From the NCBI RefSeq assembly GCF_030247195.1, contig NC_080671.1, forward strand, positions 64,811,089 through 64,875,088: 64,000 nucleotides of DNA, in the 5' to 3' direction. Source of the DNA: Topomyia yanbarensis (lineage: Eukaryota > Arthropoda > Insecta > Diptera > Culicidae). Every line of letters starts with the position of its first letter. The stretch's first letter is position 1. A program made the translations under genes and the position numbers. This document shows, piece by piece, positions 10,300-22,329 of this stretch. The notes under the pieces are model-generated. The model did no database searches. It was given only the letters and a program-made list of their open reading frames with translations, and was not told the origin of the DNA.

Positions 10300-11428
10300 C
10301 GAAGTACGAAGTCTCTTTTAGCGAGAGAAGAGCGTGGGTGAACATGAACATCGTATCCACTCTTGATTTTACCTCAGAACCTTGTGTTGGAAATTTTCAT
10401 GGAAAAAAGCAGTCAGCAATTTCAACTACCGGAATGCTACTTTTGAGCTGCATGTGCTGCTACTTTACATAAACACAACATAAGCTTTGCTGCCATCCAA
10501 GCTCAAAATAAAATCTTTGCTGTAAGTTATCAATTGTGCAAAGTTCCACATAAATTGGAAATAATCGGTTAACATCTATTTGCGAGGATTTACGGAATTA
10601 CACATTAACCGACCCGAGCCTAACTAATAACAATCAGTCGACCAAGTCTTACAGTTGATTGCAGTTCTTGTTTTCATCGCTCTCTTACATTTCCCTTACC
10701 CCTTTAACGCTTCAGAAAATATAATACTGATGACGCTTTATGGGAATAGCGCGGTTGCCCTCGAATAATTTGAACCCCACTCAAGTGGTTCACCTTGTAA
10801 AGGATTAAACAACTAAACTTACACGCGTAAAGATTCTTTGCCACCGGGGCTATGGAAAAGAAAAAAAAAATCCCAACGAGAGAGAGGGACAGCGAACAAG
10901 AAGGACGAAACTCATTCGCATATTTTTTTTTGCTGAGTTCCGACAACTTGTTTGAAAAGCCCAGCTTAGACCTGTGCAAGCAGCCACTATCTGCAGCAGT
11001 GAAAAACTTTGACAATGAAACTTCATTTTGACTCGCTTGGTCGAGTTTTCTTCTGAGCCGGTCCGGAAGCTTCAAAAGTTTTTCACTGAACAGCAACGGG
11101 GGCTCGGGAGCCCGGGTTTTGTCGTCACTCTTCGTGCTATGTATTAAAAATAATTTCCCTCAAGATTCTGCGAGGTCATGGTAGCCAGATATCTGAGGAA
11201 AAGAAGCGCTAAACAATTTTGCTGGTGATGTGAAAATTCCTCATAAAATATTTCTGCGAACACTTTAATTTCCATACCATACGGGTTGAAAGTTTTTGCA
11301 TGAAGAGCACTGTATCATCAGTGCTGATAAGACTCAACGATTGGGTTTTTCTGAAGAATTTTCATTAGGTACCCAAACTTTTAAGCGAAATCTTATGGCA
11401 CTTATATCCAACATATTAACCAAAACAT
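10300..11428. other. No recognisable gene
   Basis: There is a short direct repeat, GTACGAAGTAACGAAGTACG, near 10289-10310. Otherwise I see AT-rich DNA with frames no longer than 130 codons that lack known motifs. Confidence 0.4.
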
Positions 11429-11690
11429 GGCGCCGATAGGTGAATGGTAAGCCTGTGGTAAGTGGGTTCAATCCCAGCTAAGGTCGTTGAGATGAGGTCA
11501 AAATCTGTGGTTACGTCTTCCTTCGGAAGGGAAGCAAAGCCATTGGTCCTGGTTCATATGTTGATTGGCCAGTATCTATGGTTCCGATGGTGGAGTCACC
11601 TCTCTGATGTCGGTGATAGGACAGAGGCCTACGAAAAAAATATATGTATACCAAAACTCTGGACCAATAATGAAGACAGTAAAATAGGGT
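11429..11690 (+). mobile_element. tRNA-derived SINE (second type)
   Basis: An RNA polymerase III-like head is visible: box A-like TAGGTGAATGGTAAG at 11437-11451 and box B-like GGGTTCAATCCC at 11464-11475, spaced as in tRNA genes. The body has GTCTTCCTTCGGAAGGGAAG, a hairpin-forming block, then GCAAAGCCATTGGTCC. This tail is typical of abundant mosquito SINE-like repeats and differs from the Feilai-like copies elsewhere in the window. Confidence 0.65.
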
Positions 11691-11960
11691 GTGGAGACTA
11701 TTTTCGCCCTATTTCTATTACCGCCCTACCCATTTGAAGCCGTCAGTTAGAGCAGCGTCTGCCATCTTTGTTCAACCCATTAGCTCGAAAGGCTGTGCGA
11801 AAATAGAATTCGATTCGAGTTTTCGGGGTTCTCAAACAGAATAGTTTCCCTTTTTTCAGGACATTTTTGTTATTATATGGGTTCTTGGGAATGAAGCAAG
11901 GATACTGGCGCCAATTTATGCGCATTTTAACGAGTGTAGGCTGCGTAATTAATAGACTGT
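11690..11960. repeat. Dispersed repeat shared with 32110-32430
   Basis: A CACCCATTTGAA-like, GTTAGAGCAG, TCTGC-ATCT and TTCAAC-CATTAGCT string (11728-11790) matches 32155-32216 with a similar order of blocks. It looks like a non-autonomous DNA element. No frame is coding. Confidence 0.5.
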
Positions 11961-13455
11961 TGTGGTACCCTCCCTAATGGGACCAAAATTAGGTCTTTAC
12001 TCTATGTGAATAATACGAAATACAAAATAACTATATTTATCATCGAACGTAAATAAACGTTGGTAACTTATCTTTTATTAAATAATATAAAAATCACAGT
12101 AGAAATGCTCATCCAACTCGAGGCTTCACATTTCAGGATAAGATTGCAAGTGAAAAAAATAATAACACCGAACAAAGCGACGAAACTGTCACCGGAAATT
12201 GTTACAATCGAAAGAAACCTCGCTGTCAATTTCTTATTGAACGAAAGTACAGTACCCGCCAGTACGAGATCAATTTCAGTCATATATGTGCGTGGAAACA
12301 ATTCTACAAAGAACAGGAAGACTCGAACGAGCATCAATCAAATTACTTTTTTTATTGTTCTACCAGACTTCACTTTCTGTTCCAGGCCACCCCAAGCAAA
12401 ATGTACACACTCCTTCTGACATTTCTCGCTTTCTAAAGTTTCGCTGAGACCCAGGTACATTACGCGGGCTGGTGAGGTGGAAGATATATTTAAGCTTTCT
12501 ACTCATTGTTAAGTTTCAAGTCAAAAAGTGAGAATATGTGTTGCTGAAAAAAATTAAAATTCAACCCCGGTATATTTTGGCAGACTTGTCGTTAAATTCC
12601 CCACGGCTCTGTTATCGCTATCGTCTATACGATAGGTGACGATGCGAGGACGGCCCGTGAGATGCCATCATTTGTGTAGCCTTCCGTTTCTCCAAGATTG
12701 TTCCTAATGACGTAACGCGCCTCCATATAGAAGTTGGCGAAAGCGAACCAGTAAAGCTTCCAGCGGCAACATTATCATTATTGAAAAGTTTCCGCCTTTC
12801 ACAAGGAATATTCATTTTTACTGCTGTTAAGGATCGAAAAACCAAATGGCGATGGTTGATGGGATACAACAGTTGCGAGTTTTTTTTTTTCAAGGAAAAA
12901 AGGTTTTTTAATGCCTTCTACTTCACAATTCGTTTTTCATGTTGTTCATGCCTAGTACCTACACCTGAGTACAGGTGGTAAACGACCGTCTCAAGTGGTC
13001 CGGTAAGAGCGAGCGAATTTTCAAGCTGGACTACGTTGAGTACTCGGTCTCACGGTAAACGTTGCATTACATTGTACTAAATCTGTTTTTAACCGATTTT
13101 ACAAGTTGCCGAAAAAAAGATGTTTTCAACGACTGAATTGAAATTCAAATTACTTTGCAGGCAAAGAAAGTGGTTGATTTCAAACAATTTTAGATAAGCG
13201 AAAGAAAAACATTACAAAATTCGCTAAAATATGTTTTATGATAATTTTTTGTTGTTTTAATATGCCCTTAGAAAATTATTCCAAAGTTTCAAAAGCCGTC
13301 AGTCGTAATTGTGAAGGATATGTCGTCCTAAAGTCGCTGGTTTATAGTATCCTAAAAATTTATAGTATCCTAAAATCTTAAACATATTGTACATTGTGAG
13401 ATACAGTTTTGTTTTGATGAAAAACATTCCCTAATTTCCGCAACTGTCATATAAG
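11961..13455. other. No recognisable gene
   Basis: The frames at 12060-12419 (plus) and 12068-12337 (minus) overlap each other and match nothing I know. A moderately GC-rich patch lies at 12590-12780. Confidence 0.4.
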
Positions 13456-14400
13456 TTTAAAAAAGGCGCTTGACAGGAGTGCTTATTGACCTAATACGAA
13501 GGCGTGCAGTTCTTTTTATTTTCGTCATTTTTTTCGCAACATTTATCTGCAATTGCGAAAGTTTTGTTAGTTGGACCATGTCTGACGAATTCTCGATGGT
13601 GAAACATAGAAAAACTCTTGAAAGAGAACTGCGGAGACTACATTTTGAATCGATTGGATTCGGGTTTGCTGTCGAAAAACGAATCCATTCGAACCAAGAC
13701 GGATACAGGTGTGCACATTTTTTTTTTCTGTGTGTGAGTGCGGTTATCATTTTTCTTTGATGAAGCCGAAAAAACAATCGGATATGAAGATAGGCCTTTC
13801 TGTTGCCATAAGTTTTCTTTCGGTTCGGCTATAGTTAATTTAATCGGACTTTTCGAAGTAAAAAGTGTCCCTAAGTGTTCTAATAGGTAGATCCGAGGTG
13901 AAGCTCGGCCTTTTCTCACTTTTCATCGTGCGCCAAAGAATCAGGATGCTCGTTCGTTCACTTCAAGGGCCCCGGCCGCCATGCTTAATTTTGCAAGTAT
14001 TAAACTAATACACTCAAAAGTGTCAAATGTTCCCACCTTTCTCCCATCTTGCATTCGAACACTACCTATACTTGTAACATTGGACGTGATGCCATACAAC
14101 ACCGTGCCATACGTTGCCAAAAATGCTGTTTTTCTCTCCGCAGTTCCCTTTCTAGAGTTTTTCTAGTGAAACACAGTGCTATACGGAGGATTGCTGGTTC
14201 AGTGTTCCCGGGACGATCTAGACATGCTGCTCGCTAAGAGAGGAAGCTTCTACGTGCTTGTGTGAAGTGCGAGTGAAACGATCGCTTGGTCTACTGTTGC
14301 TGGTTCGCAGTATTCGGAAGTGGTCTCAGCGGTCATCGTACACGAGAGTGGGTAGGCATTTGAAAATTTTCTTAGATTGTGAGGTTTTTCTTTTTGCTAA
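13456..14400. repeat. Loose inverted repeat and GC-richer block
   Basis: A block at 13602-13640 (AGAAAAACTCTTGAAAGAGA, then ACTGCGGAGA) recurs in reverse complement at 14132-14168 (TCTCCGCAGTTCCCTTTCTA), suggesting a remnant with inverted ends about 0.5 kb apart. The 14170-14350 stretch is less AT-rich and has no coding frame over 60 codons. I cannot assign either part to a family. Confidence 0.35.
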
Positions 14401-15640
14401 ACCAACAGTTAGGGTGATTCTAATTTTGCCATGATCAAAAATTTAATTTGTTAAACATTCTAGAAAAAGGCATACTACCTTCAGCGAAGTTGTGGAACGA
14501 CATATCCTTAGTGAAGTTTTTAGAACGACAAATTTTAGAAAAGTTGACATGTTTTTATTTTACATACTTTTTATTTTACAAGAAACTTAAAACCAAGGTT
14601 TTGGGTGCTTCTTAGAAATGTCTTATTCATATAGCTTTTGCGGTGTTGATGTAGTCTTCAGATAACTGCAAGATTATTTTAGGGTGAATAATTTGTTTCA
14701 TGGTACCTAACTATTATAGTTGCAAAGTTAAGAGCACTTTTTCGTCATTTCTTGGAATACCAGAATCACTGATTGGGGCATATGAAACATAATTCATTTT
14801 CAACTACTTATAAAGTCATGAGTCAGTCAAAAGTTTAGAATCGCTTCAATAAGTATTGCAACACCCATATTGAATATTAAAACTGTTCTGTTTGATTCGG
14901 AACTCTGTCACCACGTAGCTCCAGTGTACATACATACGAAATAGTGGATTTTTAACTAGAATTATCAATTGATCATGACTACCTAAAACGTCAGTGAAGT
15001 TGATTACAAAACCAAGGATGTGTGAATATCAAGCTGTCTGATTCAGATTTGCACCACGCACGCCGTTCTTGTGCAAATGAAAATTTGTTTGGTTTAAAGC
15101 TCTGTCATTACATGGCACAAGCGTACATATTAAGTTGTACATTTTTCATTTGTTCAATTTCGGCTGTCTAACGATCTACAACATTCGTGTCTTCAGAAAA
15201 GTTGTTCATCAGCTCATGGACGTTTGCATGGCAATAATTTTGATTTTGCATTTTGAAACTGGAATTATCTGGTACACTCGTATTTTCAGCGAAGTAGCAA
15301 AAAAACCTACTTAGTCCACCTAGCAGTGAGATGAGACATTTCTTACACATATCACTGTTGGACCATTCATTAGTTTTCAGAACTCATGCGAAGTAGGCAA
15401 CCATAAGAAGAACACAGTTTTGAGTCCAGCCCGAAAAAAAATCTCGAATAAACTGAATAAATAATATAAAATCACTCAAACAAATTAAATTGTTTTTTTT
15501 TATTTTGTGCTGTAAGACTCCCTTAACTGAACATTTATACAAAATAATCAGAAAGGGTTATGAGTTTATGTCCAGGGAGTAAATATTTTAATAATTGCGG
15601 TTCATTAAAAAGAAAGAAAAAATCAGACTTCTCATGAACA
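14400..15640. repeat. AT-rich dispersed repeat material
   Basis: The motif CTTCAG-GAAGTTGT recurs (14480, 15192), and a CCACCTAGCAGTGAGATG-like end lies at 15318-15335. That end resembles CCACCTAGTGATGCAATTG at 16800-16820. Such CCACCTAGTG ends are common in Aedes interspersed repeats. No gene is seen. Confidence 0.4.
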
Positions 15641-15659
15641 TCGACAATTTTGTACCTGT

Positions 15660-16030
15660 GTACAAAATTTCGTGCACGCGTTCAACCTCAAACATGCGTA
15701 GTCTCGATGTACAGGTTTACCTCGAACATCGAACCCAAGCGAAGGGTGTACAAACTCTAGTTCAAACATCCGTGTACGTACACCGGGTGCGTACACGAGA
15801 ACGATTTGCACAAGACAAAGAGTTAACGTAAGTGATTGTGAGTGAGAAAGAGAAAACGTGCCTCAAACCTGCGTGTACGCACACCGTGTACGTACATGGG
15901 GCTCGGTTATGCAGACGAACATGTGCACGTGTTTAGGTACGAAATAGTGTGTTTGAGTTCGTACACGAAGTATGGGTTTAATATGAGCACTGAACCAGGG
16001 CGAACATTGTGTGCGGTGTGCATATGGGAA
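15660..16030. other. GTAC- and CpG-rich patch
   Basis: This block stands out from its AT-rich surroundings by many GTAC and CG steps, such as CGTGTACGTACACCGG near 15770 and CACCGTGTACGTACATGG near 15881. Two related sub-blocks (about 15740-15800 and 15850-15900) suggest an imperfect duplication. Short plus-strand frames cross it, but I see no protein motif. Confidence 0.4.
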
Positions 16031-16099
16031 GACTAGAAAAAATATATCCCTATTTTGTCAGCCAAAAATTCACCAACGTACTGGTAAAACAGTATTTAC

Positions 16100-16790
16100 A
16101 AATTTATAAAATTAATAGAATAAATTAAGTTGAGTTTGATTAACAAATTTGATATAATGCTCGAACAGAATTTATAAAATAAATAAAGTGAATAAAATGA
16201 AAAAAATAAGACGAATAAAATGAATAGAGGCGGGCAAAGCGTAGTTTTATAAATTGATTGCCATGTACGCAGCTCACCTGGGTTCGATTTTCAACCTCAC
16301 CTCGCACATAGGGTTAGAGATTTTTCCAACTCGGAAAAAGGGAGAATTATCCTAAGTTTAAAAACTCTATAATCAACCGAAAATAAAAAAGAGCTGCGTA
16401 AATAATTACAATGAACATAATGAATAAAATAACCAAAATGAACAGAATTGAAAAAATGAATAGAAAGGAGAAAAGAATAAACAGAATAAAATGAATTAAA
16501 TTATTAATCATCATGAAACTTTTTGTAAAGTTAATATAATATATTAGACTGTGTTAAATGAATTGTTTGAAATAATTTTGAATGCCTAAAAATTAGTGAG
16601 ATTTTTAAAATGAAGAAACTAACCATATGCATAAAATGAACGCAGTGAATAAAATAAGTTAAATGAACAATCTGAATAAATTGATTTGAAAACTCTAAGT
16701 ATAAAAGGAATAAAATATATAGTGCTAATAAAATGAATTCCAACCAAATAAATGATTAAAATGAAATGATCTTATATTTAAAAAAAAAAC
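16100..16790. repeat. Degenerate AATAAAATGAA-type low-complexity tract
   Basis: Repeated variations of AATAAAATGAATA and AATGAATAAAAT run through this tract, which is interrupted by a SINE at 16229-16390. It is a decayed microsatellite; the minus-strand 70-codon frame here is low-complexity. Confidence 0.6.
16229..16390 (+). mobile_element. Feilai-like tRNA-derived SINE
   Basis: The head is box A-like (AAAGCGTAGTTTTATAAATT, somewhat decayed), then GTACGCAGCTCACCTGGG and box B-like GGGTTCGATTTT. The tail has CGCACATAGGGTTAGAGA, a TCCAACTCGGAAAAAGGGA-like block and an A-rich end. It is homologous to the copies at 60667-60820 (+), 54618-54766 (-) and 33368-33478 (-, 3' part). It needs reverse transcriptase from a non-LTR element to move. 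Confidence 0.75.
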
Positions 16791-17285
16791 CTGTTTTAAT
16801 CCACCTAGTGATGCAATTGTGCCTTTCTCATTTGTCCAAACTACGATTACATGTATATTACATATTCAGTACGATTTGCACATACATACAATGGATCGAC
16901 AGCTACGATCTTGAGATACTATGTGTGCCTCAGTGAATACTCCTACATAAGCCTATACAAGTCAAATTTTTTTTTTTGATGAGATTAGGTTGACGGTTTT
17001 TAGAGTGATTGCATAACCTTTCTATATGAAAAAGGTAAAAATGTGCCAAAATCCAACAAGGTCAATTTTTTTCAAGATTACATCAAATCTCAACGTTTCA
17101 TGCATTTTAAAGTCAATTGGCATCAAAATACATATTCGAATTAGAGATTTTTTATTTCAGTTTATATGGGAATTTGCTGTGTGGTCGCACTCTTCAACCC
17201 GTAACTCCGGAACGGGTAGTCCAATCAATAAAAAATCAATAACAGCCGATGGGAAGGTTGTACCTTTCTTTTGAGACCAAATTTA
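16780..17285. repeat. CCACCTAGTG / 'CTCTTCAACCCGTAACTCC' repeat pieces
   Basis: Two interspersed-repeat pieces sit here: an end with CCACCTAGTGATGCAATTG and GCATAACCTTTCTATATGAA (16795-17035), and a block with CTCTTCAACCCGTAACTCC and GATGGGAAGGTTGTACCTTT (17188-17270), homologous to 3620-3895 and 49960-50295. Confidence 0.6.
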
Positions 17286-17289
17286 TGCA

Positions 17290-18300
17290 AATCTAAATGA
17301 ATGAAATCAATAAAAACGAATGAAAGCAATGAAATGAATAAACTGGAAAAATTTATTACATGGAATGAAACTAAAAAAAAATATTTTGAAAAAGTAAATG
17401 AGTTAAACCAATTAGACGAATTCGAGGACCATTGCTTCAAGAAGCTCTGAAATGCTTCTAGAAATCCCATCGTTTCAGAATAGCTAATTGATGTACAATA
17501 CACTTTCTGGTGTTTCCATTCATTTCTTTTTTCACCTCTTCGTTTCCATTCTTTTTTTTACGGCGTCGTTTAAGATTATATGGCGTTTATCGAATGAGTT
17601 ATCAGAAAATTGGTACGTTCTATTTATTATGGAATTCAAAGGATGTCTTTGGCTACATATTTCTAAACAAAAATGTTTACTTTGCTTAAAAAGGCCAACG
17701 CACTATTGGAAGGTTTAATACAAACAGGTGACTTTTGCACAAAACAGAATTTTCAGTTCCAGTATTTTAATGTGTAATTAGAAATAGTAAACTGTGGTTC
17801 GTGAACGGATTTAGATGACCTATGGTTTGCCAGAAAGGTATTTTATAAGCTTTCTAATCAAAACTTGTTCGCGACAAATCTGGTCATCTAAAAACAAAAA
17901 AGATCTCTTGAAATAATCAAACAAAAAATAAAATATTTCTCACAGCTATAGACTATCTCACTTCTGTATAAAGGAATACATAATTCGTTAGAAGAACTTT
18001 CAAAAATAATATGCATGTTAGAAAAGTTATTGTGTGCAATCCAAAGATTTTTATCTGTTCGCAATGCTCGTCTAATACTCGATTGCAATAAGTACAAATA
18101 AAAGAAATGCAAAAAATAATCTTAAGAAACGACCAACTGGATTCCATAGTGAGAGAAACACTCAAAAGAAGGCCAGCCCTTTTTGTTCGCACTGTTACTA
18201 GAAAAATGAAAATGTCAAAAGTATTTGACCATAATTTGATGCATCGTTAGGGAATGAAGCCATTCAAAGTAATGACGGAGCCGTGCCATAGCAATAGGCA
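17290..18300. other. No recognisable gene
   Basis: This AT-rich DNA has frames under 95 codons, none with a known motif. The left part continues the AATGAA-rich low-complexity style. Confidence 0.4.
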
Positions 18301-18305
18301 GAATG

Positions 18306-19171
18306 CACAGTGGCGGGTCTTCAAACAAAAGTCGGACAAAACCTCAAATGTTACCTAATTTGGCTGAAAATCACAATTTAAGCTAATTTTGAGGTGCTGA
18401 GCTCATTTTTAAAATCAAAAGTCGTAAAATATTAAATGCATTTTTCCATACAGTGTCATTGAACCTTTCTTATAACTATGATCCCGTTTTCATGATAGAT
18501 TTTCCGTTACTGTTCACCAATGTCAGCAATATCATAAAAAATGAAGAACACTACTTTAAATCCATTGTATAACGTGTTGGTGTACTGTAGACTGTCTAAC
18601 TATTTTACACAAAACACCATGCGCCTGCATATCAGCAACAAAGCTTCAAAATCTCCTTAAAAAATTTTGCGCACCTAGGCGCAGAACGAGACCATGATAT
18701 TCGAAAAGTAGAGGTTATTTCACATAGAATGTATACTATGTGACCGTTCCGAAATGATTCCGAAATTTGTACAGATCACATTAGTGAAAAAAGTATTTTT
18801 GATCTGACCACCTCAAACATATTTAAACTAAAAAGTTATAGTTTCCAGCAAATTTACCAAATGTATTTTATTCACTAACCAAGTTCTTTCGTTCCCCTAC
18901 ACAATGAAACTGGTTGTGCTAAAATCGGACCAAAATCAAAAGAACAACATGCATTTGAAGTGAACAGAGCAACAGTGTTTTCGGATATGAAAATCATTAA
19001 AAAATCCGGACTTTGCTACGTTTAAACTGATGTTAAAAATCGTGTTCTTATCGAATGATCATAAAATTTTGAATATACATCATTCAATACATGAGAAATT
19101 TAGTAAAAATATAAAATATTAATATTTCAAAAATAATTTTTTGAGGTTTTGGCCAGCCTCCAGCCACTGTG
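18306..19171. mobile_element. Complete non-autonomous Transib-like element
   Basis: The element starts CACAGTG (18306-18312) and ends CACTGTG (19165-19171), its reverse complement. It is flanked by the 5-bp direct repeat GAATG (18301-18305 and 19172-19176). CAC-type heptamer ends and a 5-bp target duplication are hallmarks of the Transib superfamily, the relatives of RAG1. Inside the left end, after a 23-bp spacer, lies ACAAAACCT (18336-18344). Inside the right end, read inward, after a 12-bp spacer, lies CCAAAACCT (19152-19144). Both resemble the V(D)J nonamer ACAAAAACC. Both ends then continue CAAA. There is no transposase frame in the 866 bp, so the element would depend on a Transib transposase elsewhere. 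The superfamily call rests on ends and target duplication only. Confidence 0.75.
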
Positions 19172-19176
19172 GAATG

Positions 19177-20440
19177 TGAGGGCCAAACACTTGTTCAAAA
19201 AGTGTTTCTTGGATATTCGACCAATATTTTTGCGTGAAAATGGATGACAAAACTTAGGACGTATAAGACTGCAACCAGCTTCCTGGTATGTTTTTCTATA
19301 CTGCTATGTATTGAAATGTAACAAAGTATTTCTGAACGATAGGGTGCAAGTAGGCGTTTGCCAACTACTTGGGTTTTTGTTTGACCGGCGGACCCTATTT
19401 GTCAGGCCGGCCTACATACTTCTACATGTATTGCGGGTTTTCGTAAATAAACAAACAAAAGTAAACAAAACAGCAAAACTTTATTTTTACCGTTTATTCC
19501 CTCGCCGTCACTCTTCTCTGTTGTTAAACACTTCTATCGCTGGATGGCTCATTCAACTGATCCTCCACAGTGAGAATGGTCGGTGTTTTGATACCCTCGC
19601 TTTTATCCGGGGAAGCGAGAGTACTCCTTAGCAGTTAGCAGTTAGTTCCCATCTGGTGAATCACCACCGTACATATGCGTGCCCGATCTTCTGACTGGCA
19701 CTTTGGTAGGTATAACTTGCCGTTGTTCGCTCCCACTTTACCTCATTGACAGTAGTGGCTGGAAAATGCCCCGAAGAACGATGGAGTAAACATATAAATT
19801 GTTTAAAATCTCCACCGTTCGTAAGCAGCTTCTGACAGTCTATTGCTCGATAAAAATGTATTTTTACAAGCTTCCTGAAAGTATGCACATAAAGCTGTGT
19901 TTGAAAGTTATATGCTTAAAACATGCCGTGTTTTACCACAATCATTCATATCTGCGAAAGTAAACAACGTATCCAAAAACTAAAATAATAGCGTCTAATG
20001 GTCACGTTATGCCTTTCATTTGAAACTGGGTTCGTTAAATTTGGCTCGGCCATTGCTGAGATAATTACACGACATTGGTGTACTGTACATACATATAGAC
20101 ACACTTGCCGACATGGCCCCAATTTATCAAACTGAGTAGATTGGTATATGAGACTCGACCCTTTCTAGGAAAAAGTTTTCAAAGTTTGAGCGAATCCTAT
20201 ACTTTAATACTTCAATTTCTTCCGAAAAAAATTTATTGGTGCATTTCTTTTCTTAGAAATGCAAAACGCTGTGTTAGTGTACTTGTAACCTAATTATTAC
20301 AATAAAAAGTTGATAAAGGCTGAGTCAGTCACTACAGAAACCTGGTGTTTTATGAAAAATATCGAACGGAAAAGTTTTACTTCCCAGAAAATACCAGCTT
20401 TTTTCTGCCGTACATAGTGCTCCACAACTATTTTTTCTTA
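19177..20440. other. No recognisable gene; one GC-richer block
   Basis: A 106-codon plus-strand frame at 19311-19631 crosses a block (19370-19660) with more G and C than its surroundings, but the predicted peptide matches nothing I know. A short piece at 20110-20170 (AACTGAGTAGATTGGTATAT, then GAGACTCGACCCTT) is a fragment of the CGACGAACTGAGTCGA repeat family. Confidence 0.4.
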
Positions 20441-20449
20441 TAACTGTTG

Positions 20450-20690
20450 GGGTTACGAAACACGAAAAACCTGTTTTGATCAAGATATGTGCTTCTTTCG
20501 CAGTGTTACAAGCTGCTCAATTTTTACATTACATTGTACAATACAATTCTCCTAGAATATTAACAATATTCCGATTGCATGGAAAGATAGTCGACAACAG
20601 TCTAAATTGATACGCTTTATCGTTTTTCAATAATATTGCAAGTTAACGAAGTTATATCAAAATTTCATTGTTCACCTTTAGCTAAAACTG
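20450..20690. repeat. Dispersed repeat shared with 46190-46430
   Basis: The two stretches share the block order GTTTTGAT/ATTTTGATTG, a GCTTCTTTCGCAGTG-like block, TCCTAGAATATT, and GACAACAGTCTAAATTGAT versus GAAGACAGTCTAAATTGATT, in the same orientation. They look like two diverged copies of one interspersed repeat. Confidence 0.6.
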
Positions 20691-21084
20691 GCCTTGGTAG
20701 CACTGGCAACGGAATCCAATCAATTCGATTGCAATAACTTCAGTTCAACTGATAATACTAACAATTGTAAGAACTCAAATGAAAGGTGATATCTCCAATT
20801 ATCAAGCTTACATATTCTTGTAAATAAATTATGTGGAAACTCAAAATTATACCTCTTTGAAATTCTAGTGCTCTGCAGACACCTCAAGCAGGAAAGGGTT
20901 ATTATAACGTGAAACGTTTGAAATAATTCGAAAATATGGTGAAAAGTTCTGTTTTCATTTTCATTTCTTAAGTTTTTCATGAATGAACAATCCTGAATTG
21001 GCAAATATTTATTCTCAACGAGACGTATTTATAATTCAGCTTCCTTAAAATATACTACATCAGTATTGATCACATCCATTCTTG

Positions 21085-21540
21085 TAAACACCGCTACAAA
21101 TGCTTGCTTTCTTGGCGATTCGACAACTTCTCGACTTAGCTACGTAGGTCTTCCACAAGGCTCACATGTTCCTACCTTTTGTACAACTTTTACTTCAATT
21201 ACATTTACCAATGCCTTGCCAACTCATGCACGCTAAGACAACCTGCGGATGATGGCGTAGTTTCTGTCACAGGACCCAGAGCTATAAATTTGCAAAGACT
21301 GTTTCAAGATATCTTGGGCAGATCGTGTATTTAGGATGTAACTCACCTAGAAAATCAAGCCTTTTTTGTCTCTAGGAAACATGATCCAACTCAACTTAAT
21401 CTTATAGGATGAGGATAGGATGATCACCCAAGTTATGACATTTAAGTATCTCGGGGTCTGGTTCGACTCTAAAGGTACTTGGAGAGGACATATTAGGTAT
21501 CTGTTCCGCTTCCAATGACATTTAAGCATCAAAATCGATC
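21085..21540 (+). pseudogene. Non-LTR reverse transcriptase fragment
   Basis: In three plus-strand frames this reads as part of an RT palm. SYVGLPQGSHVP near 21139 corresponds to the GLPQGS-LSP motif (RT block 4). A degenerate ADDG zone lies near 21246 (CGGATGATGGCGTAG, with D-D-G readable). ITQVMTFKYLGVWFDSKGTW near 21423 and RGHIRYL form the motif after the catalytic aspartates. Motif order and wording resemble Jockey/LOA-type elements of mosquitoes. Frameshifts and stops separate the motifs. No endonuclease or RNase H is adjacent, so it is a short dead fragment. The minus-strand 61-codon frame at 21347-21532 is a shadow. Confidence 0.75.
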
Positions 21541-22329
21541 GGGCTATCGAATTATTTTCACATCAGGAGTTCTTTTAAGGCGAAAAATGCACTTCCGAAA
21601 TAACCGCTGTGGTGCAATGTTGATGCGCGTAGCAATGCCACATAAACCCGAGTCATGAAAGAGAATTATTAATTTGTGAATAATTGAACAATTAACTCCG
21701 AAATTTTTCACCTGATTTTAATGATCAAATTTTTTCGAATTATCACCACAACAAGGACGTGCCTTTGGAAAAATGTTGAACCATCTGCATATTTTGCATG
21801 AAAAATTGCAAAAAATGGTAATTTTCATTCGGTTATTCCAAAGTCAATACTTCTTAGAAAGCAGCATAATATAGCACATCGGAGGAAATGTGGTTTTCTA
21901 TCTTCCCCAGAACTATTGAAAATTGAAAATCTTGTGAACAATCACATCGTAGCTACTATTTTTGCCGAAGTGTCCAGAAAATGTTTTCATCGTTATAAAT
22001 CAAGAGTTTGATGGTGAACAACAGTTTTCATACCATGTTTTGTGTTGCATTTGACGAGACCTAGGTATAATATATACTAGGTCAATTTAAAGTTCAAAAT
22101 TGCCGTATAGCATTATGTATATTGTACAAATGCTAACATTGAATTCTCGTTAGAACTCCAACATCCATCAATCATCGGCACCATTTTTTAATCTGAATCT
22201 CGAACGGTTAAGCGAAGAACTGGAAAAAGAAACCACAGTTATTCGAAAGTACATAGCACTCAATCTGACAGCCCCGTTGCTAGCAGAGCGCAATTTTCCT
22301 GTCACTCATAAATATTGTATTAGCTCTAT

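Noticed and set aside
15660..16030. CRISPR-like or bacterial origin-like array
   Set aside because: The GTAC-rich words are not spaced as regular repeats with unique spacers, and the window is clearly eukaryotic.
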